64,000 nt of DNA from Bradyrhizobium lablabi (GCF_018129385.1 NZ_JAFCLN010000013.1:119514-183513); one strand, 5' to 3'; shown: positions 54,720 through 63,497, counted from the stretch's first letter. Made by a program: numbers and translations. Notes: a model not told the origin generated them from the sequence alone.

Positions 54720-55337
54720 TCAGCGCGAATAGAATTCAACGATCAGGTGCGGCTCCATCTGCACCGGGAACGGCACGTCGGAGAGGCCGGGGATGCGGAC
54801 GAATTTTGCCGTCATCTTGGAGTGATCGACCTCGAGAAAATCCGGCACGTCGCGCTCGGGGAGCTGGATGGCTTCCAGCACCGGGGTGAGTTGCTTGGAG
54901 GATTCCTTGACCTCGATGGTGTCGCCGACCTTCAGCTTGTAGCTACCGATGTTGACGCGGCGGCCGTTCACCTTGACGTGGCCGTGGTTGATGAACTGGC
55001 GCGCGGCGAACATCGTGGACACGAACTTCGCGCGATAGATGACGGTGTCGAGACGGCGCTCCAGCAGGCCGATCAGGTTCTCACCGGTGTCGCCCTTGAG
55101 GCGGCCGGCCTCGACATAGATGCCGTGGAACTGGCGCTCGCTGATGTTGGCGTAATAGCCCTTGAGCTTCTGCTTGGCGCGGAGCTGCACGCCGAAGTCC
55201 GAAAGCTTGCCCTTGCGACGCTGGCCATGCTGGCCGGGGCCGTATTCCCTGCGGTTCACGGGGCTCTTCGGGCGGCCCCAGATGTTCTGGCCCATACGGC
55301 GATCGATCTTGTATTTCGCCTCACTGCGCTTTGTCAT
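54720..55337 (-). CDS. rpsD: 30S ribosomal protein S4
   Basis: 205 residues from the ATG at 55337 (MTKRSEAKYKIDRRMG). Binds 16S rRNA early in assembly. S4 RNA-binding domain: LERRLDTVIYRAKFVSTMFA and ARQFINHGHVKVNGRRVNIG. The open frame upstream to 55442 has no similarity to S4. Single-gene unit with a strong terminator. Confidence 0.98.
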   Translation of the reverse strand: MTKRSEAKYKIDRRMGQNIWGRPKSPVNRREYGPGQHGQRRKGKLSDFGVQLRAKQKLKGYYANISERQFHGIYVEAGRLKGDTGENLIGLLERRLDTVIYRAKFVSTMFAARQFINHGHVKVNGRRVNIGSYKLKVGDTIEVKESSKQLTPVLEAIQLPERDVPDFLEVDHSKMTAKFVRIPGLSDVPFPVQMEPHLIVEFYSR

Positions 55338-55459
55338 CGCGTCCTCTGCGTCTAGGTTTGGGTTTTGAGGAAACGCGCCCTCCTGTGCCCCAGGAATTCC
55401 CGGAGCCGACAGGTCCGCCTCGAAAGCTCGAAAGCGAACCACGGGTCGCGAAACGCAAC

Positions 55460-55480
55460 GCGGGCCGAAAACCGGCCCGC
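55460..55480 (-). promoter_or_regulatory. hairpin in the rpsD-cupin spacer
   Basis: 8-bp stem GCGGGCCG / CCGGCCCGC-type with a 5-nt loop, about 123 bp before the rpsD start and about 114 bp after the cupin stop. It could end the cupin transcript (weak T run) or be part of the rpsD leader. Confidence 0.4.
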
Positions 55481-55593
55481 GAGCAGGGCGGTTTCTAGCA
55501 GAAACGGCCCGGCTGTCAAACGAAAGACAAGGGACTTTGCGCCAAAAATCGGCGATTTCGCCCCCAAATCGCCCCCGGTTCGGAACCGTTTGG

Positions 55594-55980
55594 TTACGGC
55601 GCCGGCTTGGCCAGTGGCTCGCCGGCCTTCACGACGTAAATCCCCAGCACCTTGATGGGCTTATCCCCGGCCTTGGCGTCGTGAACGGCGCCCTCCGGGA
55701 TCTGGTAGGATTCGCCGGCCTTGATCTTCATCGGCGGCTTGCCGTCGATCACGAGTTCAACCTCGCCCTCCAGCACATAACCGGTCTCGGCGCCGGGATG
55801 GGTATGCCGTCCGGCTGAGCCGCCGGCGGGCACTTCCGCAATCGCCGTGACGGTGTTGTAGCCGGGCGGGAAGTCGAGCTTTTGCAGCGGCGTGCGCTTG
55901 ATGCCGCTCTGCTGGGCGACGGCCACGCCGGCGAATGCAATCGCAACAACGGAAAGTCCAAGTACAAGTTTCTTGTTCAT
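55594..55980 (-). CDS. periplasmic cupin domain protein
   Basis: 128 residues. Signal peptide KLVLGLSVVAIAFAGVAVAQ. Single cupin: GRHTHPGAETGYVLEGEVEL (motif 1 with two metal His and Glu) and PEGAVHDAKAGDKPIK (motif 2 His). Probably binds a metal; enzymatic role unknown. Confidence 0.9.
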   Translation of the reverse strand: MNKKLVLGLSVVAIAFAGVAVAQQSGIKRTPLQKLDFPPGYNTVTAIAEVPAGGSAGRHTHPGAETGYVLEGEVELVIDGKPPMKIKAGESYQIPEGAVHDAKAGDKPIKVLGIYVVKAGEPLAKPAP

Positions 55981-56031
55981 GATTTTCTCCGTTAGGCGCG
56001 GGAGATTAGCCGCGCCGTCGGCGCTGACAAC

Positions 56032-56805
56032 TCACCAGCGCTTGATCCCATCCAGGCTCGCCGCAATCCCGCGCTGAAACAGCGACCAGTCAAAGCCGAG
56101 CGCCAGCGCGACATAGCCGCGCGCGATCATCGCATTCGCCGCTTCCGCGGTGCGCGCCACCCCGCCGATCGGCACGCCGCTTTTCAAGATACCGGCTTCC
56201 GCGCGCTTCATCAGCTCGACCACCTCGGGGTCATCGGGCAGGCCGCGCTTGTTGATGGAGGTGGCAAGATCGCCGGGCCCGATCACGGCGAGATCGATGC
56301 CAGGGGTAGCCATGATCTCGTCGATGCGGTTGACCGCTTCGACATGTTCGATGGTGACGATGCAGACCATGTCGTCATCGGCGCTTGCCATGTAATCGGC
56401 CATCGAGACGCCCCAGCGGAACGGCGCGTGGAAGGGGCCCCACAGCCGCTCGCCCCTGGGCGGATAGCGCACGCTGCGCACCGCCTTCTCCGCATCCGCG
56501 CGGCTACAGATCATCGGAAAATTGATGCCGAGTGCGCCGATGTCCATCGGCGCCTTGGCCAGCCACGGCTCGTTGGCAGCGATCCGCACCATCGGCACGC
56601 ACGGCGTTCCTGATGTCGCCACGATCATCGCATGTGCGCTGCCAAGATCGATCGGGCCGTGCTCGAGATCGACGATGATCCAGTCGAGCGACTGCGCCAT
56701 GATCTGCACGGTCTGCACCGACGGGATGGTCGCGATCGCGCCGAACGTCGGACGTCCTTCCCGCCAGAGTTTTTTCAGGCGGTTGAGCGGGGCTTTTGCG
56801 GTCAA
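56032..56805 (-). CDS. HpcH/HpaI aldolase family protein
   Basis: 257 residues. Class II metal-dependent aldolase of 2-oxo acids (4-hydroxy-2-oxoheptanedioate type). Seen: WIIVDLEHGPIDLG with the metal-site Glu/Asp, VPMVRIAANEPW with the substrate Arg, DIGALGINFPMI, WGPFHAPFRWG, and DLAVIGPGDLATS. The physiological substrate is not clear. Precedes, on the same strand, no close partner. Confidence 0.92.
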   Translation of the reverse strand: MTAKAPLNRLKKLWREGRPTFGAIATIPSVQTVQIMAQSLDWIIVDLEHGPIDLGSAHAMIVATSGTPCVPMVRIAANEPWLAKAPMDIGALGINFPMICSRADAEKAVRSVRYPPRGERLWGPFHAPFRWGVSMADYMASADDDMVCIVTIEHVEAVNRIDEIMATPGIDLAVIGPGDLATSINKRGLPDDPEVVELMKRAEAGILKSGVPIGGVARTAEAANAMIARGYVALALGFDWSLFQRGIAASLDGIKRW

Positions 56806-56846
56806 GGTTGAACTCCGGCACTTCGTGTCGCCCGGAAACTATCAGG

Positions 56847-57635
56847 TCACGCCGGGACGCGCCCGCCGAAAAACGGCATCAAGGCCTGGTTCAGCGTGTG
56901 CGCTCGCCTGGAAGTGAACACCATCTCTGCCCCGGCCTCATAGGCAGCGCCGCCGGCAGGGCCTAGCAAATCGACGACACGCCGCGCGATCGCGGGCGCC
57001 GGATCGATCCAGGCGACCGGCCAGGGCGCCAGCCGCACGAGGCGCTCCATCAGCAGCGGATAATGCGTGCAGGCCAGCACCACCGTATCGGTGCGCGCCT
57101 CGCCGTCTCCGACAAAGCACGGTGCGATCTCGGCTGCGATCTCGGCATCGTGAACGGCGCTGCCGTTGAGCGCAGCTTCCGCAAGCGAGGCCAGTTCGGG
57201 CGAGCCGACCAGCGTCACCTCGCAGCCCTGCGCAAAATCCTGGATCAGTTTTCTGGTGTATTCGCGCTTCACCGTGCCCCGGGTGCCGAGTACCGAGACG
57301 CGCTTTGTCTTCGAGCTGGCGCAGGCCGGCTTGATCGCTGGCACCGTCCCGACGAATGGCACTTTGTACCGCTCGCGCAGATGCGCCATCACAAGTGTCG
57401 AGGCCGTGTTGCAGGCGATGGTAACGAGAGCGGGCGCATGCGCCGCGATCAATTCCCCGATCAGCGGCACCACGCGGCCGATGATCGCCTCTTCGCTGTG
57501 CTGGCCGTAGGGAAAGAACGCATCGTCGGCGACATAGACAAAATGCGCGTCCGGCCGCGCGGCCACGATCTGGCGCAGCACGGTGAGCCCGCCGAGGCCG
57601 GAATCGAATACGAGAATCGTGGGAGGCGCTGCCAC
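56847..57635 (-). CDS. murI: glutamate racemase
   Basis: Makes D-glutamate for peptidoglycan. 262 residues. The two catalytic cysteines are in TIACNTAST and LACTHYPLL; the N-terminal FDSGLGGLTVLRQI and YVADDAFFPYG fit the family. On the same strand as purB upstream, separated by 70 bp. Confidence 0.96.
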   Translation of the reverse strand: MAAPPTILVFDSGLGGLTVLRQIVAARPDAHFVYVADDAFFPYGQHSEEAIIGRVVPLIGELIAAHAPALVTIACNTASTLVMAHLRERYKVPFVGTVPAIKPACASSKTKRVSVLGTRGTVKREYTRKLIQDFAQGCEVTLVGSPELASLAEAALNGSAVHDAEIAAEIAPCFVGDGEARTDTVVLACTHYPLLMERLVRLAPWPVAWIDPAPAIARRVVDLLGPAGGAAYEAGAEMVFTSRRAHTLNQALMPFFGGRVPA

Positions 57636-57705
57636 GGCGCCAGTCTAGCCGATTTGCAGGCCGCGATCAGTTGTTTTTGCCTGATACGCGGCCACCCGGC
57701 GCGCC

Positions 57706-59013
57706 TTACGCCTCGCCGAACACGCGCCGAAAGATCGTGTCGACGTGCTTGAAGTGATAGCCGAGGTCGAACTGCTCTGCGATCTCGGCATCGCTGAGAT
57801 ACTTTTTCACGTCCGCGTCTTTCTTCAGCAGCGTCTGGAAATCGCCTTCGCCGCGCCACACCGGCATGGCGTTGCGCTGCACGTATTTATAGGCGTCCTC
57901 GCGGCTGGCGCCCTTTTGCGTCAGCGCGATCAGGAGGCGCTGCGAATGCACGAGGCCGCCGAGCCGGTCGAGATTTTTTTGCATGTTCTGCGGATAGACC
58001 AGAAGCTTCTCGATCAAGCCGGCAAGGCGGATCAGCGCAAAATCGAGCGTCACGGTGGCGTCGGGGCCCATCATGCGCTCGGCGGAAGAATGCGAGATAT
58101 CGCGCTCGTGCCAGAGCACGACGTTCTCCAGCGCCGGCGTCACATAGGCGCGCACCATGCGCGACAGGCCGGAGAGGTTTTCCGACAGCACCGGGTTGCG
58201 CTTGTGCGGCATCGCCGACGAGCCCTTTTGGCCTTCGGAGAAAAACTCTTCCGCCTCCAGCACCTCGGTGCGCTGGAGATGGCGGATTTCCACCGCGAGC
58301 CGCTCCACGGAAGCGGCCACCACGCCGAGCGTGGCAAAATACATCGCATGGCGGTCGCGCGGGATCACTTGCGTGGAGACCGGCTCCGGCGCCAGCCCCA
58401 TCGCCTTGGCGACATGCTCTTCCACCCGCGGATCGATCTGCGCAAAGGTGCCGACCGCGCCCGAGATCGCGCAGGTCGCGACCTCTTTGCGCGCCGCAAC
58501 GAGCCGTTCGCGCCCGCGCGAAAATTCCGCATAGGCATAGGCGAGCTTCAGGCCAAAGGTGACAGGCTCGGCATGGATGCCGTGCGAGCGGCCGATGGTC
58601 GGCGTCATCTTGTGCTCGAAGGCGCGCTTTTTCAGCGCCGCCAGCACCTTGTCGATGTCGGCGATCAGAAGATCCGCGGCGCGCGTCAACTGCACGTTCA
58701 GGCAGGTGTCGAGCACGTCGGACGAGGTCATGCCCTGATGCACGAACCGCGCCTCGGGGCCGACGATTTCGGCCAGGTGCGTCAGGAAGGCGATCACGTC
58801 ATGCTTGGTCTCGCGCTCGATCTCGTCGATCCGCGCCACGTCGAAGACGGCGTCCTTGCCCTTGGCCCAGATCGTCTTGGCAGCCTCTTTCGGGATCGTG
58901 CCGAGTTCCGCCAACGCATCCGCTGCATGCGCTTCGATCTCGAACCAGATCTTGAAACGCGTCTGGGCCTCCCAGATGGAAGCCATCTCCGGGCGGGTAT
59001 AGCGGGGGATCAT
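57706..59013 (-). CDS. purB: adenylosuccinate lyase
   Basis: Acts twice in purine synthesis: SAICAR to AICAR and adenylosuccinate to AMP. 435 residues. Superfamily signature SSAMPHKRNP near residue 265, plus HQGMTSSDVLDT and TIGRSHGIHAEPVTFG. Start MIPRYTRPEMASIW. Stands 30 kb from purC-L. Confidence 0.97.
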   Translation of the reverse strand: MIPRYTRPEMASIWEAQTRFKIWFEIEAHAADALAELGTIPKEAAKTIWAKGKDAVFDVARIDEIERETKHDVIAFLTHLAEIVGPEARFVHQGMTSSDVLDTCLNVQLTRAADLLIADIDKVLAALKKRAFEHKMTPTIGRSHGIHAEPVTFGLKLAYAYAEFSRGRERLVAARKEVATCAISGAVGTFAQIDPRVEEHVAKAMGLAPEPVSTQVIPRDRHAMYFATLGVVAASVERLAVEIRHLQRTEVLEAEEFFSEGQKGSSAMPHKRNPVLSENLSGLSRMVRAYVTPALENVVLWHERDISHSSAERMMGPDATVTLDFALIRLAGLIEKLLVYPQNMQKNLDRLGGLVHSQRLLIALTQKGASREDAYKYVQRNAMPVWRGEGDFQTLLKKDADVKKYLSDAEIAEQFDLGYHFKHVDTIFRRVFGEA

Positions 59014-59138
59014 CGATTTGCCTGACGTTGGGGGTTACGCCGTGATGTAGCAGAGCGGGGCAGGCGAGACAAACCGAGAAAGCGTATTTGGTGGGTCATT
59101 TCGGACGGCTAATGGCTTGAATACGAATTGCTTTTCCC

Positions 59139-59175
59139 GTCATGGCCGGGCGTGCCCCAGCCATCCACGTCTTTG
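59139..59175. repeat. partial palindromic repeat
   Basis: CGTCATGGCCGGGCGTGCCC followed by CAGCCATCCACGTCTT is nearly the left half of the repeat at 21921-22002. The right half is diverged or absent. Confidence 0.7.
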
Positions 59176-59274
59176 TTTCATCGCCGGGGAAGGCGTGCCT
59201 GCCCAAGACAAGCCTGGGTACGCCGGCGGCGCTTGGAGTTGCCCTACAAGCCCAAAATCACAGAATATTGACTA

Positions 59275-59311
59275 ACAGATATTGAAATCTGTCAGCGAGA
59301 TAGGCTATATC
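59275..59311 (+). promoter_or_regulatory. candidate promoter with TetR-type operator
   Basis: Perfect inverted repeat ACAGAT-N6-ATCTGT (59275-59292) overlaps a -35-like TTGAAA (59282-59287), which is 18 bp from a -10-like TATATC (59306-59311) preceded by GGC. TNACAG/CTGTNA dyads are typical TetR-family operators; the TetR gene starts 272 bp downstream. Confidence 0.6.
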
Positions 59312-59392
59312 CACTTCCGACAGCAGGCATGGCCCGTCGCCAGATTCGGGGCGGGATCATCACAAAAAACAAAAAGCCCGCTGTCCCGGTAG

Positions 59393-59416
59393 CTCGCCGG
59401 CCGTTCGAACGGCGAG
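59393..59416 (+). promoter_or_regulatory. leader hairpin
   Basis: CTCGCCG / CGGCGAG 7-bp stem with a 10-nt loop; the interior CCGTTCGAACGG (59401-59412) is itself a perfect palindrome. It lies between the candidate promoter and the 33-aa ORF and may be a second operator or an RNA structure. Confidence 0.45.
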
Positions 59417-59442
59417 ACCGAAACTCGAAAGGACTTAAGATC

Positions 59443-59544
59443 ATGACCATCGAAATCTTTTCCCTGGCCGCTCAGCTCCAGCACTGGCTCAATCAGCAGG
59501 TTGCCCGCCATCTTGAGACACAGGCCGCCCGGTTCAGCCGCTAA
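59443..59544 (+). CDS. possible 33-aa protein ahead of TetR
   Basis: ATG at 59443 with AAGGA about 10 nt upstream. MTIEIFSLAAQLQHWLNQQV then ARHLETQAARFSR: a single amphipathic helix. Ends 38 bp before the TetR gene on the same strand. Could be a small regulatory or membrane-surface peptide, or a leader peptide. Not recognised; modest confidence that it is real. Confidence 0.5.
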   Translation: MTIEIFSLAAQLQHWLNQQVARHLETQAARFSR

Positions 59545-59582
59545 CGCCGCAGCCGGTTCAACGAGACGCGGAGGGTATCTTC

Positions 59583-60176
59583 ATGAATGAAGTCGTCGTC
59601 CTGACCCCCGAGCGGATTCTCGAAGCCACCGAAGACGTGTTGCGCCGCTTTGGCCTGGCCAAAGCCACCGTGGTTGACGTTGCCCGTGCGCTCGATGTGA
59701 GCCACGGCAGCGTCTACCGCCATTTTCCGAGCAAGGCCTCGCTTCGCCAGGCCGTCGCCAAGCGCTGGCTGGATCGCGCCAACGCACCGCTCGCCGAGAT
59801 CGCGGAGGCCGATGGTCCCGCGCCGGAGCGGCTGGACAAGTGGCTGCGCACCATGATCGAGATCAAATACAGCAAGGTCTGCGAAGACCCCGAGATGTTC
59901 CGGACCTATCTGGCGCTGGCGCAGGACGCCTGCGAGGTGGTCAAGGCGCACAAGGAGCTCCTGGTCGAGCAGGTCGCCCACATCATCTCGGACGGCGTGA
60001 AGCAGGGCGTTTTCGAGGTCGCCGACGCGAAGGCAGCCGCCCGCGCGGTGTTCGACGCCACCGTCCGATATCACCACCCCGCCCATTCCGACGAATGGAA
60101 CGATCCGGCAAAGCCTGCGCGGATCGACGCGCTGCTGGCGCTGCTGCTCAAGGGCCTGGAAGCCTGCAAGCGCTAG
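59583..60176 (+). CDS. TetR/AcrR family regulator
   Basis: 197 residues. HTH region: RILEATEDVLRRFGLAKATV, DVSHGSVYRHFPSKASL. C-terminal domain for ligand (KAHKELLVEQVAHIISDGVK). Probably acts on the dyad at 59275-59292. Its stop TAG is the first trinucleotide of the family A repeat that follows. Confidence 0.94.
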   Translation: MNEVVVLTPERILEATEDVLRRFGLAKATVVDVARALDVSHGSVYRHFPSKASLRQAVAKRWLDRANAPLAEIAEADGPAPERLDKWLRTMIEIKYSKVCEDPEMFRTYLALAQDACEVVKAHKELLVEQVAHIISDGVKQGVFEVADAKAAARAVFDATVRYHHPAHSDEWNDPAKPARIDALLALLLKGLEACKR

Positions 60177-60276
60177 AGCATGATCCGGAAAAGTGGATAC
60201 CGGTTTTCCGAAAAGATCATGCTCAAACAAAAAGATAGAGCGGGATGACGATTCGAAGAAAAGTCATCCTGCTCTA
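60174..60276. repeat. two-hairpin palindromic repeat (family A), full copy
   Basis: Nearly identical to 16311-16414: TAGAGCATGATC and GATCATGCTC form hairpin 1; AGAGCGGGATGAC and GTCATCCTGCTCT form hairpin 2. The second hairpin shows compensatory change relative to the other copy (CGCGATG/CATCACG against CGGGATG/CATCCTG), which points to selection for pairing. Confidence 0.9.
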
Positions 60277-60298
60277 GGCCTGAAATTCATCGACCTGC

Positions 60299-60631
60299 CT
60301 AGACCGACCAGTACTGCGGGTGCGGGTACGACCGCGAGCGGTCGCCCCAGTCGAAGGCGTCGCCGTCGAATTCGGACGGGCCGGTGCGCAACTCCTCCAG
60401 TGTCAGCTCGGTCTGAAAGGCCTGGCGCCCGGTATCGTACCGCAACGCTCCCCATGGCACGGGATAGTGGTGGTGGCTGCCCAGCAGGCCGCCGGTCTTG
60501 ATCACCGCGTAGGTGACCGTTCCGCTCGCCTTGTCGAGCATCAGCCGTTCGATGTTGCCGAGTTTCAAGCCGTCGCGTCCGTAGACGGCGACGTGCTCCA
60601 CGCGATCACTGGGAACCATGGTATGATTCAT
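60299..60631 (-). CDS. PRC-barrel domain protein
   Basis: 110 residues from the ATG at 60631 with GGGAGG upstream. PRC-barrel core: RVEHVAVYGRDGLKLGNIER, LMLDKASGTVTYAVIKTGG and YPVPWGALRYD. PRC barrels bind RNA or partners in ribosome maturation, photosynthesis or stress; role here unknown. Confidence 0.9.
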   Translation of the reverse strand: MNHTMVPSDRVEHVAVYGRDGLKLGNIERLMLDKASGTVTYAVIKTGGLLGSHHHYPVPWGALRYDTGRQAFQTELTLEELRTGPSEFDGDAFDWGDRSRSYPHPQYWSV

Positions 60632-60735
60632 GGTGTCCTCCCTGTTCTCTTGTTCTCCCGACATAATAGCATGAACAAGCCACGCGCGGGACGCCGGTTT
60701 CTGCCGGTTTGTTGACGTCGCAGCGGAGGAAACTT

Positions 60736-61476
60736 TTGCGGCTCGCCATCTTCGCCGACATCCATGCCAACCGGGAGGCCTTTACCGCCTGTCTCGATGC
60801 CGCGCGCGCGCAGGGCGCCGAGCGGATGATCTGCCTTGGCGACGTCGTCGGCTATGGCGCCGATCCCGAGTGGGCCGTCGACACCGTGATGAGCCTCGTC
60901 GAGGCCGGGGCCCTGATCGTGCGCGGCAATCATGACAACGCGATTTCCACCTCCGCCGAAAGCATGAACCCGGTAGCGCAGGCGGCGATCGAATGGACGC
61001 GCGGCCGGCTGGGCGAGGCGCAGCGTCGCTTTCTCGCGGAGTTGCCGTTCACGCGCTCGGAAGGGGATCACCTCTACGTGCATTCCGAAGCCTCCGACCC
61101 GCCACGATGGCGTTACGTTCATGATGCCTTCAGCGCCGGCCGCAGCATGCAGGCCGCTGACGCGCAAATCACGTTCTGCGGCCATATCCACCAGCCGGCG
61201 CTCTATTCGATGTCGGCGACGGAAAAGATCACGAGCTTCGTTCCCGTCACCGGCGTGCCGGTGCAGTTACTGCGCGGCCGGCGCTGGCTCGCAGTGCTTG
61301 GCTCGGTCGGCCAGCCGCGCGACGGCAATCCCGCGGCAGCCTTTGCGATGTACGAGACGGAGAAGCGGGAGATCACCTATCTTCGCGTGGCATACGATAT
61401 CGCAACCGCTGCACGGAAAATCCGCGACAACGGCCTGCCGCCCTTTCTGGCCGATCGCCTGTCGGTGGGGCGCTAG
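60736..61476 (+). CDS. metallophosphoesterase (YfcE/MJ0936-like)
   Basis: 246 residues from a TTG at 60736, chosen because CGGAGGAAAC sits right before it; the frame is open from 60709. Two-metal phosphatase motifs: FADIHANREAF, GDVVGYGADPEW, VRGNHDNA, VHSEA and CGHIHQP. Three nt before the kinase-USP gene, so the two are translationally coupled and may form a phosphatase-kinase pair. Confidence 0.93.
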   Translation: MRLAIFADIHANREAFTACLDAARAQGAERMICLGDVVGYGADPEWAVDTVMSLVEAGALIVRGNHDNAISTSAESMNPVAQAAIEWTRGRLGEAQRRFLAELPFTRSEGDHLYVHSEASDPPRWRYVHDAFSAGRSMQAADAQITFCGHIHQPALYSMSATEKITSFVPVTGVPVQLLRGRRWLAVLGSVGQPRDGNPAAAFAMYETEKREITYLRVAYDIATAARKIRDNGLPPFLADRLSVGR

Positions 61477-61479
61477 GCG

Positions 61480-62889
61480 ATGGCAGGCCCTCCGATCGCG
61501 CCCGGCGCCGTCATTGACGGCTTTACGATCGGCGAACAGGTTCATGCCGGCGGCATGGCAACGCTCTGGACCGCAACCTGTCCGGGCATCGATGTGCCGC
61601 TGCTGATCAAGGTGCCGCGGATCTCCGAGGGCGAGGATCCCGCCGCCATCGTCAGCTTCGAGATGGAGCAGATGATTTTGCCGCGGCTGTCGGGACCGCA
61701 TGTGCCGCAATGTTTCGGCAGCGGCGATTTCGCGCGCCAGGCCTATGTCGCGATGGAACGCATCCCGGGCAAGACGCTGTACCACCGGCTCGACGATCTG
61801 CCGCTGCCTTACGAGGAGGCGAGGGTGCTCGGCGTCAGGATCGCCGCCGCACTGGCTGACCTGCACCGGCAGAACGTCATTCATCACGACCTCAAGCCGA
61901 GCAGCGTGATGTTCCGTGATACCGATAAAGCCGTGCTGATCGATTTCGGCCTGTCGCATCACAACCATCTGCCCGATCTGTTGCAGGAAGAATTCCGCTT
62001 GCCCTACGGCACCGCACCCTACATGGCGCCGGAACGCCTGCTCGGTGTGCGCGATGACCCGCGCAGCGATATTTTTTCGCTTGGCGTGCTGCTCTATTTC
62101 TTCACGACGGGCGAGCGTCCGTTCGGCGAGACCGAAACCTTGCGCGGCATGCGCCGCCGGCTGTGGCGCGATCCGCATCCTCCGCGAAAACTGCGCGCGG
62201 ACTATCCGCCCTGGTTACAGGAGATCGTGCTGCACTGTCTGGAGATCGAGCCGGCATGGCGCTATCCGACGGCGGCGCAACTCGCCTTCGATCTCGGCAA
62301 CCCGGATCAAGTCAAACTGACCGGACGGGCGGAACGTCTGAAGCGCGATCCGCTCACCACGGTCTGGCGCCGCCGCTTCAATCGCGGTGTGGCTATTCCG
62401 CGCGCCAAATCCGACGTCGCTGCGCAGCTTGCCGCCAGTCCGATCGTGATGGTGGCGCTGGATTTCACGGATGACTCGCAGTCATTGACCGATGCGATGC
62501 GGGTGATCGCCGAACAGGTGCTGGCAACCTTGCCGTCGGCCCGCCTTGCTTGCGTCAACGTGCTGAAGCTGGGCCGGGTCACCATCGACCGGACGCTGGA
62601 TGAGGAAGGCAAGAACAAGCACATTGAGCGCATGATCGCGCTGCAGCACTGGGCACAGCCGCTCAAGCTCGACGAAGGCAGGCTGACCGTGCATGTGCTG
62701 GAGGCGATCGATCCCGCATCCGCGATCCTCGAATTCGCTGTCGTCAACCAGGTCGACCGCATCGTGATCGGCGCACGGCAGAACTCCTTCATGCGTTCGC
62801 TGCTCGGCAGCGTGTCGTCAAAAGTGGCGGGGGAGGCGCCATGCACCGTCACCGTGGTGCGGCCGCCGCGGGTGGCGGCGGGCAAGTGA
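61480..62889 (+). CDS. Ser/Thr protein kinase fused to a universal stress domain
   Basis: 469 residues. Kinase at about 13-275: glycine loop VHAGGMATLW, ATP-binding K44 (LLIKVPR), catalytic loop HHDLKPSSV with D137, DFG at 155-157, APE at 183-185. Two changes from canonical HRDxKxxN: Arg is His and the metal-binding Asn is Ser142. C-terminal UspA-like domain about 320-465: VMVALDFTDDSQS and VDRIVIGARQNSFMRSLLGS, where the G-x2-G is GARQ (second Gly lost). Substrate not predictable. Confidence 0.92.
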   Translation: MAGPPIAPGAVIDGFTIGEQVHAGGMATLWTATCPGIDVPLLIKVPRISEGEDPAAIVSFEMEQMILPRLSGPHVPQCFGSGDFARQAYVAMERIPGKTLYHRLDDLPLPYEEARVLGVRIAAALADLHRQNVIHHDLKPSSVMFRDTDKAVLIDFGLSHHNHLPDLLQEEFRLPYGTAPYMAPERLLGVRDDPRSDIFSLGVLLYFFTTGERPFGETETLRGMRRRLWRDPHPPRKLRADYPPWLQEIVLHCLEIEPAWRYPTAAQLAFDLGNPDQVKLTGRAERLKRDPLTTVWRRRFNRGVAIPRAKSDVAAQLAASPIVMVALDFTDDSQSLTDAMRVIAEQVLATLPSARLACVNVLKLGRVTIDRTLDEEGKNKHIERMIALQHWAQPLKLDEGRLTVHVLEAIDPASAILEFAVVNQVDRIVIGARQNSFMRSLLGSVSSKVAGEAPCTVTVVRPPRVAAGK

Positions 62890-62993
62890 TGACGGGACGC
62901 CCCGCTCGCCGGAGGACTTCGTCGGCTTCGGCGGAAAATTACGGAAGGCGCTCCCACTCCCCAGCGCCTTGCTCGCTCGTTCGCTCGAAATGT

Positions 62994-63497
62994 TCAGCCA
63001 ACCGGTCCGGGAATCCAATAGTCGCCGGCAAGCGGCGTAACAATTACGCCAGGGATTACGCCGCGCTCCATGCTCGGATCGAAATAACGCATCGTCCGCT
63101 CGTTGAGATCAATGATGCGGCCCGGCGTCAGCGGACCCACGTCATTGATCTTGACGATGACCTTCTTGCCGACAGCTTCGACGAGGGCGAATTTCGGCCT
63201 CGCGCCATACAGGACGCCACCGAATTTCTCGCGCAAGCTCGTCTTGATGGCAGCCGCCCAGACAGAGGGATCATAGCGTTCGCCGGAGGCGGTGTTCGGG
63301 CCGCCCTCCCGCCATCCGGGCTTGAACGGATTGTACGTGGATGCGGCGCCGACGATTGGATCCCCACAGGCTTCTTCGACAACGTCGCTTGAATGAACTG
63401 CAGCTTCTCTTCGGCCAACTTCACTTCGAGCAACCGTAACAGATATGGCAAGTGCCACCAGGGCGCCGCAAATTGCGACGCTCGAGCGAGACGACAT
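62994..63497 (-). CDS. RlpA-like septal protein (double-psi beta-barrel)
   Basis: 167 residues from the ATG at 63497; the ATG at 63500 is also possible behind AAGGAG. Signal peptide VAICGALVALAISVTVARSE. DPBB core: GAASTYNPFKPGWREGGPNT, ASGERYDPSVWAAA, and VKINDVGPLTPGRIIDLNER with the catalytic-type Asp. RlpA cleaves denuded glycan strands in some species. Convergent with the kinase gene. Confidence 0.9.
   Translation of the reverse strand: MSSRSSVAICGALVALAISVTVARSEVGRREAAVHSSDVVEEACGDPIVGAASTYNPFKPGWREGGPNTASGERYDPSVWAAAIKTSLREKFGGVLYGARPKFALVEAVGKKVIVKINDVGPLTPGRIIDLNERTMRYFDPSMERGVIPGVIVTPLAGDYWIPGPVG

Larger units (their letters stand above)
59014..59442. other. 429-bp spacer between purB and the 33-aa ORF
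   Basis: Contains a partial palindromic repeat (59139-59175), a candidate promoter with an operator-like dyad (59275-59311) and a leader hairpin (59393-59416). No other gene seen. Confidence 0.6.

Noticed and set aside
57745..59025. 426-codon plus-strand frame opposite purB
   Set aside because: Shadow; purB is unambiguous.
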